The notes: generated from the sequence alone by a model not told the origin. Positions 12,133 to 23,787 are shown, counted from the first letter of the stretch. The stretch: 64,000 bases of DNA from Diphasiastrum complanatum (GCA_029204225.1 CM055096.1:73848919-73912918); one strand, 5' to 3'. Program-made: numbers and translations.

Positions 12133-13500
12133 TAGGTTTTCACTAACTAGTTTAGTTGCATTTTAGCTATTTTCTTGTTTTTTAGAGTAGTTTAGGTAGA
12201 TTTTTGGGAGTCTAGACTTAGTTTTTTGTATTTTTTTTGTGTTTGGACTGTTCACAATTAGTGGAGGAGGTGTGAGAGGGTAGAGGAGGCCTTGAACAAC
12301 CTCTAAGGGCTTGAAACCCAAACCAATCATCCAAAAAACTCAAAAAACACACCAATCTGCATTTTGGAGGGAAAAGAGCCAAAAAAAAAACTCATCAGAT
12401 TTTTATATCTCCGGAATCAATGGGAATTAACCCTTGCATGACTGGCAGCAGCTCCAGGGTATTGTCCCAGACCTGCATAGAAGCCTGCGAGAGTTAGTTC
12501 CAAGCATATTGTAAAAATCAGAGAAAAATCATAAAAAAATTCAAAAACCCTTGAAAAAATCCAAAAAAATTCAAATCTTCATAAAAACTCTCGCAGAGCC
12601 CTCTTAAGTGCCTGTGTGAGAGTTTCGAGTGAAAAAAAGACGGAAAAGTACCAACAAACCCTCGTAGACAGTGAAATTTTTAGTTCTAGTGGTCAAGAAC
12701 TCTCGCAGAGGATTCTGAAGTTCCATCTTATTGAGACCAGGACACAGAAGAGCTTGCGAGAGTTAGTTTGGATTTAAGTGCAAAGAAATCACTAAAAAGT
12801 GAAGATCCAGCAAATCCTTCTAGTAAAAACTCTCGCAGACCCTCTCAATTGATTCAGAATGTCAAATTACATCAATGATGAAGTCTGCGAGAGTTAAGAC
12901 GAAGATCTGGTGAAGATCAAGCACAAAAAGTGATTTTGAACCCTCGCAGACAGTGAAATTTTTACTTCTTGCGAGAGTTAACTCTCGCAGAGAATTCTAT
13001 AGTGAGATCTGACCCAGATCCAGCTACTGTGAAGCTTGCGAGAGTTACTTTCCAGAGATCTAAAAGATATCAAGTTTTTTACCTGCAAAAATAGCTAAAG
13101 AACCCTCGCACAACCAACCCTCGCACAAGATAACCCTCGAAAACCAGATCAGTGGAAAGATCTGCATCACATCCAGCTATTGTCAAAATCTCAGGTCAAT
13201 CAGTGCAAGGAGTAAAAAGTTATCAAGGAAAAACCACTGCAAAAGGCCTAAAATTCATTTCGGCCGATCAAATCGATCAGATCCTTGAAGATCCAGACTG
13301 CATCCTACTGTATAAGCAAGATCCAATCACTTTGGAACCCACCATCGGATGAATTTGAGATCGAGACGATCAATAGCATGAAGGATAGCAAATTAGACAC
13401 CACACCTTCCCAGATTAGTAGCTGTGCAACAAGAGGCAGAACCGGAACCAGCACCAATGGATCCAATGGGCCAACCTATACCTCTCGCACCCTTGCATGC
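12133..13500 (+). other. long leader of element E with dispersed CTCGCAGA / GCGAGAG words
   Basis: This stretch between primer site and recognisable gag lacks an open frame. It is studded with a short word in both orientations: CTCTCGCAGA or CCCTCGCAGA (near 12,587, 12,702, 12,831, 12,942, 12,983) and its near-complement GCGAGAGTT (near 12,488, 12,755, 12,890, 12,970, 13,038). The same words return at 18,710-18,970 on the other side of the coding core, so they mark the non-coding flanks of this element. Confidence 0.6.
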
Positions 13501-13519
13501 AGTTTGAAGAGCACCACAG

Positions 13520-15340
13520 ATGGAGATACCAAAATACGACGGATCCTTAGATCCCATCCAATTCCTCCAGATCTACGAGCAAGCTTGTGAAATTTACGGT
13601 GAACGGACACCTGCAGAGAAGTTGATGCTATTCCCTATGTCCTTACTTGCAGTGGCTCAGGATTGGTTTTTCAACTTGTCAGAGGAAAAGAAATTCACTT
13701 GAGAAGCGGTTAAAGTGGCTCTCATTACGCGCTTTAAACCAAGAAAGTTCCTGGAAGACTCGTTTCTCCTGCTAAGCAAAGTCAAGATGGAAAAACGAGA
13801 AAGGGTCCGAGACTATATTGAACGGGTCAAACATCTACGATCCGAGTGCAGTGCAGTCCTGACTCCCGATCATGCGGTGATCATGCGGTTTCTAGTTGGT
13901 TTACCACGAAGCATCAGAAGAGAACTGAAAAGACGAGAGCAGTACGCTACTCTACAAGAAGCTATGGAAGATGCCATCAGGAAAGAGGATGAGGGATCTG
14001 ACAACAAATATCCTTTCACCCACACTCCTACTCCCTCGATTGTATCATCATCATCAAACACATCCGCTCTATCCACAGAACTACTGTTAGAGCAAATGAC
14101 AAAATTACACAAACAGCAGATGGAGCAACTTACGACGTAGTTTGACCAGAAACTAAAGGCCTTACAAGGAACTGTAGCAGTAACTCCACATCAACTGGAA
14201 CCAACCCAGTTGCAGTATCCTCGATGAGAAAATGTATGGTGTTCAGTATGCACACAAAACCATACAACGAATGAGTGTCCAGTCCTAAAGCAAAATCTGA
14301 GACTGACACATAGATTCTGCCATCTATGCAATGCAACATCGCACGATACGACATTTTGCCCGTTTAACCTCAGGGTTGTTCAACAAAAGAGAAGTCCTTA
14401 TCAAAATTCTTATCCTTATCATCAAGGGGCACCTAACGCGGCACCAAGGTACGGAGCACCCAATCAACCACAACGCATGGCCTTACCTACTCTACCAGGG
14501 CCAGCCAATCAACAAGTGGCCCATGTAAACCTGACAACAACAGAACAAGAATTGCAAATGTCACCTCAACCTGAGCAGTAGCAATGGTACGGACCAGATG
14601 AACCAGTCATGGATCCTGCCATAAGTGAATATGTTTCGGCCTATGCAGCTCAAACTCAACGTCAAGGTGGAAGAAATTACGGCTGCTACGAGTGCGACGA
14701 GGGACACAGAATTGTAGAATGTCCCTACAAAGGACAATATACAACCTCCTGTCAGGATTGCGGTTATGGACATTGTTTCAAGAATTGTCCATTTAAACTT
14801 GGAACCAGTGCACCTCTTAACCTCATTGCCATACAACAACCAGCAGTTCCAGCAGGGATGCCATCGAAAGGACGACACGACTATGCTCCTGTGTTAGCTG
14901 TTATGCGAGCACAGAAGAGGAAGGAAGTGGCTCTCTCACCACCACCATCGGTCACTGACGACCAACGCTCAACTTCAGCGCCATATCCAAATGTGAGAGA
15001 AGAGAGAAGACAGTACCAGAAAATAAGACACTGGGTACAAAAAGCAGAAGAGGAGGAAAAAGAGCAAGAATGAAACAATCCCACAGAACCTCCAGTCGGA
15101 GTTGAACGAGATCCGCAAATAGGCTCACCACTGCACACTGATCAGAATGATCGGTTGCACCAACATGAACCACCTTTTCACATGGTGGAGCCTGAGGAAC
15201 CATGCACTGAAAGGCTCACACTCTTGCTATCAAGCCACGTTAGTTTACCCCTCGGGGAACTACTGCGGATTGCACCACAAGCGAAAAGCCTTTTAGCTGA
15301 ATGGGCCAAGGGCCCATCTATTGTGCACGCTATGATGAAA
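13520..15340 (+). pseudogene. gag of gypsy element E with four cysteine knuckles
   Basis: One frame runs from about 13,520 to 15,340 with a few stops (about 13,700, 14,138, 14,225, 14,579 and 15,071). The retrotransposon gag domain lies at 13,520-14,000 (YDGSLDPIQFLQIYEQACE, then RERVRDYIERVKHLRSEC). Four Cys/His clusters follow: CSVCTQNHTTNEC near 14,247, CHLCNATSHDTTFC near 14,320, CYECDEGHRIVEC near 14,686 and CQDCGYGHCFKNC near 14,755. Gag packages the element RNA; knuckles bind nucleic acid. Most plant gypsy gags have one such knuckle, so four is unusual. The start codon is not certain; an upstream in-frame ATG could lie near 13,152. Confidence 0.8.
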
Positions 15341-16398
15341 CAAGTAACATCCTCCACATCGGAGCAGCATGGGAAAGTGAGGAACACAACATCACTTTGC
15401 CAATCAAACACAAGAGATACGAGGACGAGGCGGCAGTGGTAGATGGAGGATCAGGTGTCAATCTGATCTCCACTACTTTGTACGAAAAATGGGGACTACA
15501 AGGATTGAAGCCAGTCAGATTCGCCATCAAGCTAGCAGATCAATCCTGTGTGAAACCAAAAGGTGTAGTTGTTGATATTCCCGTAAACATAGCAGACATG
15601 AAGTATGTGATTACTTTTGTGGTCATTGATATACCTGAATCTCCATCTGCATACCGTATTTTATTGGGAAGACCATGGTTGAGGGCTGCACAAGTAGTAC
15701 ACAACTGGGGTACAGGGAAACTCACCTTCGAGAATAGAGAACAGGCTGTAAAGGTAGATCCAACCACATGGGCGGTGAGACCTATTGCACCCAAAGCTGA
15801 TGACAGATCATCCACGACATATCATACGATTGACCGCCCAAGGCCAGCCAAGGGAGGTCGCTATCATTCAGAGACGGATGTCATGAGATGCATGGATGCA
15901 TTAGCAACTATTGACTGCCAGACATGTCAATATGAATCAGATCCAGAACCGAGTACATCTTCACCCAAATGTTACACTATGGACACACCAATCACATTTG
16001 GAGTGAATATGATAAACGTAGCATGGCTGTCAGCGGAGCCGATTGAGAACCCAATGGACAATGATCTAGTCCCTTGGCAACATGCTCTAACTTATAATAA
16101 GGAGATTGAGCTGACTGATGAACAAGTCCTACACCACATGGACCCAGATTGTTACGGAACCAAGAAGGTACCAGCTCAACCACCACAAAGGTCTGCTATG
16201 GCGAAAGTCTCAAGGATCGAACCACCCAAGACACCCGCAAATAAGAAGAATCAGTTGAAGCAACGCTATAACCAGGTGATCCGATGGAGTGACCTACCCG
16301 AAGAGGCAATAGCTATAGTAGACGTTGATATTCGCAACCATGAGACGAATGTCACAGCAGTCCCAAAGAATGACAACAAGGATGAACCATCAAAATGA
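15301..16398 (+). CDS. aspartic protease region of gypsy element E
   Basis: An open frame of 365 codons, the longest intact one in the element. The retropepsin motif VVDGGSGVNLIS lies at about residues 46-57 (D-G-G in place of D-S/T-G), and the flap-side motif RILLGRPWLRAA is near residue 120. The C-terminal 230 residues are a low-conservation linker leading towards RT. The protease matures the gag-pol polyprotein. It is one frame off the gag frame, so it may be expressed by frameshifting or the offset may be damage; the ATG at 15,301 is only the first in the open frame. The stretch 16,399-16,760 before RT holds interrupted linker sequence. Confidence 0.75.
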   Translation: MGQGPIYCARYDETSNILHIGAAWESEEHNITLPIKHKRYEDEAAVVDGGSGVNLISTTLYEKWGLQGLKPVRFAIKLADQSCVKPKGVVVDIPVNIADMKYVITFVVIDIPESPSAYRILLGRPWLRAAQVVHNWGTGKLTFENREQAVKVDPTTWAVRPIAPKADDRSSTTYHTIDRPRPAKGGRYHSETDVMRCMDALATIDCQTCQYESDPEPSTSSPKCYTMDTPITFGVNMINVAWLSAEPIENPMDNDLVPWQHALTYNKEIELTDEQVLHHMDPDCYGTKKVPAQPPQRSAMAKVSRIEPPKTPANKKNQLKQRYNQVIRWSDLPEEAIAIVDVDIRNHETNVTAVPKNDNKDEPSK

Positions 16399-16759
16399 CA
16401 AAAAAGGGCAAGAAGAAGGTACTGGATTCCTTGAAGTCAATCAAGTTGGACTCAGATACAACGTCATCTTCTACACAAGTGACAAAAAATAAAAAAATGA
16501 CCAGTTGGGCCAAGATCAATATGCTGCAAGAGGAATCTTGATGAGCTCCAATTCATGAGATGCCTGATACTTTAAAGAATTATACATTGGACGACGTGGT
16601 AATCATGATGCCGCAAGCCCAACGAGAACCTGATCAAAGTCAGGCACCAACTGAACAAGTCTTTGAGGGACCTGCATGAACACAACCGATGAATCATGCG
16701 GAACCAGGAGAAGAAGAAAGGAGAGTGCACGTGGGAGAGCAGTTAGCACCCACGCAGTT

Positions 16760-17815
16760 CAAGAGACTACGACCCTTGTTGGTGTAATATAAAGACTGTT
16801 TTGCCTGGAGCTATAGTGATCTAAAGGGCATTCCGCCAACAGTAGTCCAGCACACCATACCTTTGGTGGACGGAGCAGTCCCCAAGGTAAGCCGTTACTA
16901 CCGCTGCAACCCGAATTATATAGAACTGATCAAGCAAGAGTTGCAGAAACTTATGGATGCAGATTTCATTTACGAAATCGAGCACCCGGAATGGGTATCG
17001 CCGATAGTTATAGTACCCAAGAAGAATGGCAAAATGCGTATCTGTGTGAATCTGAAGGCACTTAATGCAGTCACCAAGAAGGACCATTCTTTACCATTTA
17101 TAGAAAGTGTCCTCGATAGAGTAGCTGGCGACGAAGCCTACAGTTTTCTGGACGGCTTCAATGGCTACAACCAGGTGAAAATAGCCCCCCAGGACCAGCA
17201 CAAGACAACATTCGCCATGGAATGGGTAACTTATGCCTATAAAGTGATGCCATTCGGACTTTGCAATGCCCCAAGCACTTTCCAACGAGTCATGTAGATG
17301 ACATTCAAAGATTATTTGCAAAAAATTTTGAACATTTTCTTGGACGATTTGTGCGTGCATGGACCAGATTCAGAACACTTATCCAATTTGGAAAAGGTGC
17401 TACAAAAATGTCGCGAATACCAGATCTCTCTGAATCTAGAAAAATGTCAATTCTAAGTGACACATGGCTTGATACTCGGCCATATAGTGTCAAGACACGG
17501 GATCGCCACAGATCTATCAAAGATCAGGATCATTGTTGATCTACTACCACCGGGGACGATCCGCGAGGTCTACATTTTCATGGGTCATGCTAACTATTAT
17601 AGGATCTTGATTCTTGATTTTGCGGAGTTAGCCAGACCAATTTACAAGCTCACAATGGATCCACATTGGAATGAGAAAGCTCTAAAGGCTTTCCAGAAGA
17701 TTAAGGATGCATTAGTCTCAGCACCAATCCTATGACCACCCAATTGGTCCATTGAGTTCCATGTGCATACAGATGCATCGAAGTATGCAGTTGGAGCAGT
17801 CTTAACCCAGCCAGG
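16760..17815 (+). pseudogene. reverse transcriptase and start of RNase H, element E
   Basis: One frame with stops near 17,295, 17,454 and 17,733. RT landmarks: WVSPIVIVPKKNGKMRICV near 17,000, YSFLDGFNGYNQV near 17,140, MPFGLCNAPSTFQRVM near 17,250, and the catalytic FLDD (family form YxDD) near 17,340. The connection (GHANYYRILI) lies near 17,585 and RNase H opens with HTDASKYAVGAVLTQPG at 17,763-17,815. After that the sequence jumps to the integrase C-terminus, so most of RNase H and the integrase core are gone. RT copies the element RNA to DNA; this copy cannot do so because of its stops. Confidence 0.88.
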
Positions 17816-17839
17816 TGAACACCGATCAAACACCTTTCC

Positions 17840-18242
17840 AATTGGTATATGGTCAGGATGTTGTGATGCCAGTAGAGTTTTTAGTTCCATCATTAAGAAT
17901 TGCCACCGCGCAAAGTCCAAATCTCTACAGCTACGCCACGAAGCTCTGCATAAACTCTGTGAAACATGCTTACTAGTTGTGCATGCACTGGCAGCTGAAA
18001 AGAAAAGACGCAAGGCTTGGCATGATCACAGATTACAAAAGAAGGATCTTCGTTCAGGAGATTTGGTCCTGATGTATAAAACCAAGGCGATCAAGGGGAA
18101 GTTAAAATTCACGGGCGAAGGTCCTTATAGGATCAAGGAAATTCTTAATCATGGGGCCGTGAACTTAGAACAGCTTGATGAGACGCCCTTCGATACACCC
18201 ATCAATGGTAGCCAGTTGCACAAGTACTGGCCACCACAGTAA
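17840..18242 (+). pseudogene. C-terminal part of integrase, element E
   Basis: At 17,842-17,910 a frame shifted from RNase H reads LVYGQDVVMPVEFLVPSLRI, the end of the integrase core. After another frame change the C-terminal domain follows (KAWHDHRLQKKDLRSGDLVL, then GPYRIKEILNHGAVNLEQLD) and ends HKYWPPQ-stop at 18,242. The H2C2 zinc finger and the D,D catalytic region expected before it are absent, which indicates an internal deletion at about 17,815-17,840. Confidence 0.8.
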
Positions 18243-18251
18243 GACAGATCC

Positions 18252-18266
18252 AGATTGGGGGTGGCA
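18252..18266 (+). other. internal polypurine-like tract of element E
   Basis: AGATTGGGGGTGGCA lies a few bases after the pol stop. Such G-rich tracts serve as plus-strand primers in gypsy elements, normally next to the 3' LTR. Here the 3' LTR is 4.1 kb further on, and the bases directly before that LTR (GCCGTGGGTCC) are not purine-rich. Confidence 0.4.
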
Positions 18267-18269
18267 CGT

Positions 18270-19330
18270 TACAAAAATCTTATCTGCTCAGCCATTACCG
18301 CTAGATCTAAGCAGATCAAGCCAAATCAAGCTAAATCCATCAAGATTCAGCCAAATCTGACAGGATCAAGGAAATCCATCAGAATCCAAGGAGGATCCAG
18401 ATCTTGATAGGGTAAACAAGAAAGCAAATCATCAGACTGTCTGAGGGATCTACTACCAAGAATCCATCAGAACTTTCAGAGCACTACCACAGTTAGATCA
18501 AGCCTGGATGAAGCTGATTACCAGTTTACAAAAGTTAAAAATCAGAAAATCTCGAGATCTCGTCAAAAAACACTCTGAAGGAGCACTTTTTTCATATTTT
18601 TTTGAGATTCCTTGGGAGATAGCTCTTGAAAATTGGACAGTCACCAGATTAGATGCATCCATGAAAATATCTGTGAGAGTTCCTGATGGAGGAATAATCA
18701 TTTTTTAGTGTATGCGAGAGTTCCCAGAAGCAGAATTTTCAGAACCCTCGCAGACCATTAAGATAAACTTACCAACTCTTGCAAGGTTCCTAAATGAAAT
18801 CAGAACAATGAAATTAGCCTGCCTACATGGTCTGATCTTGAAAATCCAATCACAGGAACAAGTTGTGCGAGAGATCACTTCCTGCGAGAATTGAACCCTC
18901 GCAGACAGCCTGAACCCTCGCAGAACCTTCGCATAGCAGTCAAATCACCTTATGGACTCTCGCAGACTTCCCTGAGGTCTTAGAATTCTGTGAAGAAGGT
19001 GCCTGCCAAAATTTGGGTGGAACTGAGCAAGGGAAAGTGAATTTCACCTAATACGCACTCTAAATTCTGCTATATAAGGGCTGAATTCGAGTCATTTGTC
19101 ACCTTTGCGAGCGAAGCTTTGTCGAAATTTCCACTGAAAATACCAAGTTTTCTGTTTTCAACCAAACTTCCTACCAACTGTCATCTGCTCATATCAAACA
19201 CCGATCTGCGCTCTGAACTACAATCGTTGTCATCCAACACTCATTATTTTCAGTTTTCTACTGTTTCCTTCCATTTTTCACCGTTTTCTACTTTTCCGAC
19301 TTTTTTCGACCACTAATCATCATTGTTAAC
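18270..19330 (+). other. non-coding spacer of element E between pol and the extra reading region
   Basis: No supported gene. It again carries the words GCGAGAG and CCCTCGCAGA (near 18,714, 18,746, 18,867, 18,896, 18,911, 18,958), as in the 5' leader. A TATAAG box lies at 19,072-19,077, about 255 bp before the ATG of the next reading region, which could be a separate promoter. Confidence 0.45.
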
Positions 19331-22291
19331 ATGGCCTCCTCATCCTCTGAAGACTCTGGCGCCAAACAGGTAATCCAGTGTGACATCCCCAAGGCCACGC
19401 AGATTTGGCCTGGGCCCCTCCTTGAAGCAATGGGTTTTTACTTGGCGCTCTTCCATTCTGAGATTAACATGGGCCTCGCCCTCCACGCTTACGCCTCCCG
19501 GGACGAGGACAAGGCTCGTTTCCACTTCTTGTACCAAGGTACCACGTACAAGGTCAGGATTAACACCGACTCGATGGTCACCGCTGACATTATGTCCGGT
19601 GATCATCAATCCATCTCCCATTGCCACGCCAAAGCTCTGATCAAACCATTTGTCATCCAAACCACACCAGAAATCCCCATCCAGACTAACAATGGTTACT
19701 TGATAGAAGCTATCACGGAACCCATCATTCAGGCAGCTGCGCATCTGTTGAATAACTCTATGGTTATTTCAACATTTCGCAAGGACAGAATCCAGTCTAC
19801 GTTGTTGAGTCAGATAGTGGAATCCTTTCTGGAATTCCCTAATCCCTCCGTTGTGCCATACGATTGGCATAGCTTTCTTATTTGAGAACTAACAAACTCC
19901 ATCAGACCCAACAACCGTGAGCGAATCGCAGCAAGCCCCCTGTTGTGTAACTTTGCCTGTGCACTTCTCGAGACGAAAGTGCGCGGTTTCCAACGCTCAT
20001 CTCTCCTATCTACCCTTGTGCCACATACTAACCTTTACCCACCATCTCAAGCATCTACCTCATCCCAACCTGCAGTCATTAACACAACGGCCAGCAAACG
20101 AATGTGTGGCGCTGCCTCTACATCCACATCTCCACTTGTTACCCGACGATGTGTCTCCACTGCCGCACTAACTACTCCATCAACCACCGCCACTTCTTCT
20201 TCCGTGCAACCCCCCACTCCAATTACTGTTGTCGCTACCTCTCTTCCTATTTCATCCACATCTGTTTCTGTCTCCATCCCCGTTTCTTCTGTTGATACCA
20301 CTCCTACTTATCTTCCAGTGTCCGCTGCTCCATCCATCACCATCGCATCCTCCATTACTCCTGCCACCACCGTTGCTCCTCTCACATTCAACCCTTCTGA
20401 TTCGCAACTATCCCCCGACACTCTGGCATGGATGCAAGTTATCAATTTTTCACCCCCATGCCAGAAACTTTCCGTTCCATCATCACCTTCTTCCATACTC
20501 CACACCACCCTTTAGTTCCTCACTGTTCCTCCCATCCTCTCATTCGGACAAACCGTCCTCGCCCCTGTTTCCACAGTTGTTTCTCACACCCCACCCTCTT
20601 TGCCAAAGGTTGCCGAGGGCAGCCACGGCTGCCTGATGACACATTTGTACAAACAGTTTTTGTAGCATCACCAGATCGGGCTGAATCTACTGCCCCATAT
20701 GGAATCAAGATAAATGAAAACTTGATCGAAGACAATGACGACGGAATTTCACAAGTCGTCAGGGCTGATACAACACAAGCCCTTGCCAGTGCCAGTGTAC
20801 CAGCTGCTCCCACAGATTTAACGACGGCGTACCAAACCCTAGGAAAATACATCTTGGATGCGGTAGCAGCCAAAGCTATTATGGAAAGTAGGGTACTACA
20901 GTTGGCAACAAGTAATACAAAGCTGCGAGCAGACCTCACCAAGCTATAGCAAGAGCTGATTCTGGCTCAGCAACACGAACAAACAGGGCACCAGGAGATT
21001 GCCAAGTTGCAGCAGAAGGAGGAGGGCCTAAACAAATATATTCAAAGCCTCTCCAAAGCGCTGACTAAGGCCTCCACAAAGGTGCGAGAGCTTCAAACTA
21101 AAGCATCCCAACGGCTTGCCCCCATCCAGACGCAACTTACACTTTTGGAAGCAGAGAACATGCGCCTGTGGACGGAGGTTAAAGCCTTACAAGATGAGAA
21201 GTTCGCATGGTTGGCTCAATCTGCACTGGACACAAGGCCGCTTTCCCAATCAGAGATGAATCTTCTATGATGTCAGGTGCAGATTTATAGCCAAACCTTG
21301 AACAGCTACCAGACGGAGTTCAATAAGTATCGGGCAAGCGCAACGCAAGAGCTCGCCCAGGCCAAGCAAGCCCTCAAGGCATGCCAAAAATACATGTAAA
21401 CGAAGGCCCAGTCCTCCCCCACGGTAATTCCACCGCCACCTAATTTTGACGCTGCACAGGCTAGTACCAGCCAAGATCAGAGCCAGTAGGCAGCAGGGGG
21501 ATTTCAACCAGATCAAGGGTTCAAAGGCTAGGACTAAGGGCAGAAAGATGCGACCGTTGAGACGCACGACCAGAGCCAAGGCGCAACCACCAGCCAGGGC
21601 CCAACAACATCATCCAGAGGGTCACGAACGATATCTGCTAACCGGGCCTTCCGAAGACCGAAATTCATGGAGGAGAACATCAATGAATTTTTATCCAAAT
21701 ATCCCCATGAGTCATCAAGAGCCGGCTGGCAGTTATCATTCTCAGCTCAGACCATCAAGGGAAAAAAACTGCAAGCCTTATCCGCCCTCCAACCACGAGT
21801 GGTGCCAACAGTTATTTGAGAGAGACCCTGCGGCCATCAGGGCTTACGTGACCAGTCCACAACAGTTATGGGTGAACGCGCATTTCCTGCCATGTCTAAG
21901 AAGATCCAAATGGACGGAATGTGGCACTCCTCTGGACCAGATCACACTCAACAATTTCAACTGTCCAATCATCAAATCCAAATATGGGTGGACAACGGAT
22001 GTAGACACCAGAAGGGCTCTCTCCGCATTCGCCAACCACTACATCAATTGCCTTGATCCCACAGTCCGCGTGGCAGCCACTTACGCCCGAGACTTGGAAT
22101 ATTTAATGGGCATTGAAACAAAATGGGATGATTTCCTTCCCTCCATATTTTTTGATCCAAATAAGGCGCTTGCTTCCGACAAAGTCGAAGACCAGTTGCT
22201 AGTCGCTCGCGTATATTACCGAGCTGCATTCCTTGGTGATCCCTGGACGAAACGATTCCAAGCATGGGTGGATCAGGAATGGTTGACATGA
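19331..22291 (+). pseudogene. long extra reading region of element E, 3' of pol, unknown function
   Basis: It opens with ATG at 19,331 (MASSSSEDSGAKQVIQCD). Frame 2 runs to 20,515 with one TGA at 19,883, giving a globular start of about 185 residues and then a Ser/Thr/Pro-rich linker (about residues 230-390). Frame 1 then carries a helical, Gln/Leu/Lys-rich part at 20,640-21,400 with coiled-coil character (KVRELQTKASQRL, LEAENMRLWTEVKALQDEK), broken by TAG at 20,947 and TGA at 21,268. Frame 2 resumes at about 21,780-22,291 with an open globular end (PQQLWVNAHFLP to WVDQEWLT). Repairing none of this, the layout suggests one ancestral protein of about 950-1,000 residues. No signal peptide or membrane helix is evident, so it does not look like the env-like protein of Athila elements. 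I do not recognise the family. Confidence 0.6.
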
Positions 22292-22391
22292 GACATTACG
22301 GGATATTTCATCCACCAGAGGCGGTCCAAGAGAACGCTCTACTAAACCGGCAGAGTGTCGAGGGACCGGCACTACTTCAGGCCGTGGGTCC

Positions 22392-23190
22392 TGTTGGGGG
22401 TATTCCCAACAAAGTGTAAATAAATAAAATCCTTCAATAAAATGTGTTGCGATGGCATGGCATCCTGCGTTCATAAGCCCATGGCCCAATGAGCACGCAA
22501 TTGAAGTTGTAAATAAAATAAACTTGACTTGGGCCTTGTAATTAAAATAAAACTAGAGGCCCAATGTCATTTTTAAACTTAGAGATCACTTTTTAGAATT
22601 GGGTCCAAATTGGGACTCACATGAATCTTGTGATTTTTAATGTACTTTTTGTGGACCCTTGGATCAAGTTGGGTCCAAGATGAATGGTTAGGATCATTGT
22701 GGATATTAGCCAATAAGATTGAGGGGCAAGGGCCTTTCCCATTTTATAAAAAGGCACCATTTGTACACTATTTGCATGCTTAATGAGAAGGAGGAAACTC
22801 TACCATTTTTGGAAGAGAAGCATCCTCATTTGCTATTCACTACTTGCTATTGCTCTTGGTTGTGTTTTCTATTGCTTTCCATTTCCATGTTTTATTGTTT
22901 GTCATAGTGAATGTTTTTCCATTAGCAAGCATAAGGAGCATTTGAGCTAACCTCCACCCTCACTCTCTTTCTCTTCTCTTCTCAATCTCTTCTTCTCCAT
23001 CCCTTCCCTTCAACCAAAACTATGCTGAATGTTAGTGTAGAGGAGTAGAGTTAAAGAGGAGTAGTATAGTGGTGAGTAGAGTTAAGGGAGAAAGTAGGAA
23101 ATTAACTAAAAGTAGCATCTATGCATAGTTAGGCACCTATCTAGTGTGACAGGCGGAAGGGCTATACTACGAAAGATCCTCGACCCCACA
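22392..23190 (+). repeat. 3' LTR of gypsy element E (799 bp)
   Basis: It begins TGTTGGGGGTATTCCC and ends CGACCCCACA, followed by the duplicated target CTAGC at 23,191-23,195. It matches the 5' LTR apart from two deletions and scattered substitutions. Confidence 0.93.
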
Positions 23191-23783
23191 CTAGCTGATA
23201 TATATACATGTGATTGAGCGATTGTATTAGGAGAGAAGATCATGATACGTAAGGTAAGACAGTAGCTGACTCCTCAGAGTTAGTGATCATAGAGAGAGAG
23301 AGAGAGAGAACTATTTTAGAACCTTAGCGATTGTCTTGAATATGTTAGTAGGATCACGCACTTATCAGCGCAATTGTATTGTGGTCTGATCATTGTATTT
23401 ACAACTTCAATATACTGATTCGCTATTGTTCTATAGCTTCGCATTCTTGTTGAATGATAAATCTCGTTCCTCTCACACACAAATATTATTAAGAAGAGAA
23501 TTGTATGGCTGTCTCTAACACCTGAATTAATTCTACATTCTCTTTATATCAGGTTATCAGTATTAGAGGATTGCATGGCTATCTTAGACAGTAGTCATGA
23601 CATGTCTATCAGGTTATCAGTATTAGAGGATTGCATGGCTATCCTTTTGCAAACTCTCTTTCACAGTAGTCTATGATTCCTACACTGATAATCTGATTTT
23701 AGACAAAAAAGAACTGTTCGTAACTCCATTTCCAAGTAGTCCACGATCCTGGTTATAACAATTTTCTTGTTTTTCTTCCAACA
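23191..23783 (+). repeat. right LTR of copia F, part 2
   Basis: The LTR resumes at TGATATATATACATGTG, exactly where the left LTR (9110 onwards) would continue, and ends TTCCAACA at 23,783. It contains a 60-bp direct duplication (units starting TATCAGGTTATCAG at 23,547 and 23,607), a GA microsatellite at 23,291-23,309 and the boundary with the following primer site. Together with 11,036-11,291 this makes one LTR split by element E. Confidence 0.82.
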
Positions 23784-23787
23784 GAAG

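Larger units (their letters stand above)
11292..23190 (+). mobile_element. Ty3/gypsy element E, Tat/Athila-like, nested in copia F
   Basis: The element is bounded by two LTRs (11,292-12,113 and 22,392-23,190) beginning TGTTGGGGG and ending CCCCACA, and flanked by the 5-bp duplication CTAGC at 11,287-11,291 and 23,191-23,195. Inside are a tRNA-Asp-type primer site, a long leader, gag, protease, RT, a truncated RNase H/integrase region, a purine-rich tract and a long extra reading region before the 3' LTR. The two LTRs differ by two indels (10 and 13 bp) and scattered substitutions, indicating a fairly young insertion. Several stops, frameshifts and a deletion of the integrase core show that this copy is not autonomous. 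Confidence 0.9.

Noticed and set aside
20047-20942. Minus-strand and third-frame open frames in the extra region of element E
   Set aside because: They are shadows of the Ser/Thr/Pro-rich and coiled-coil coding frames on the plus strand.
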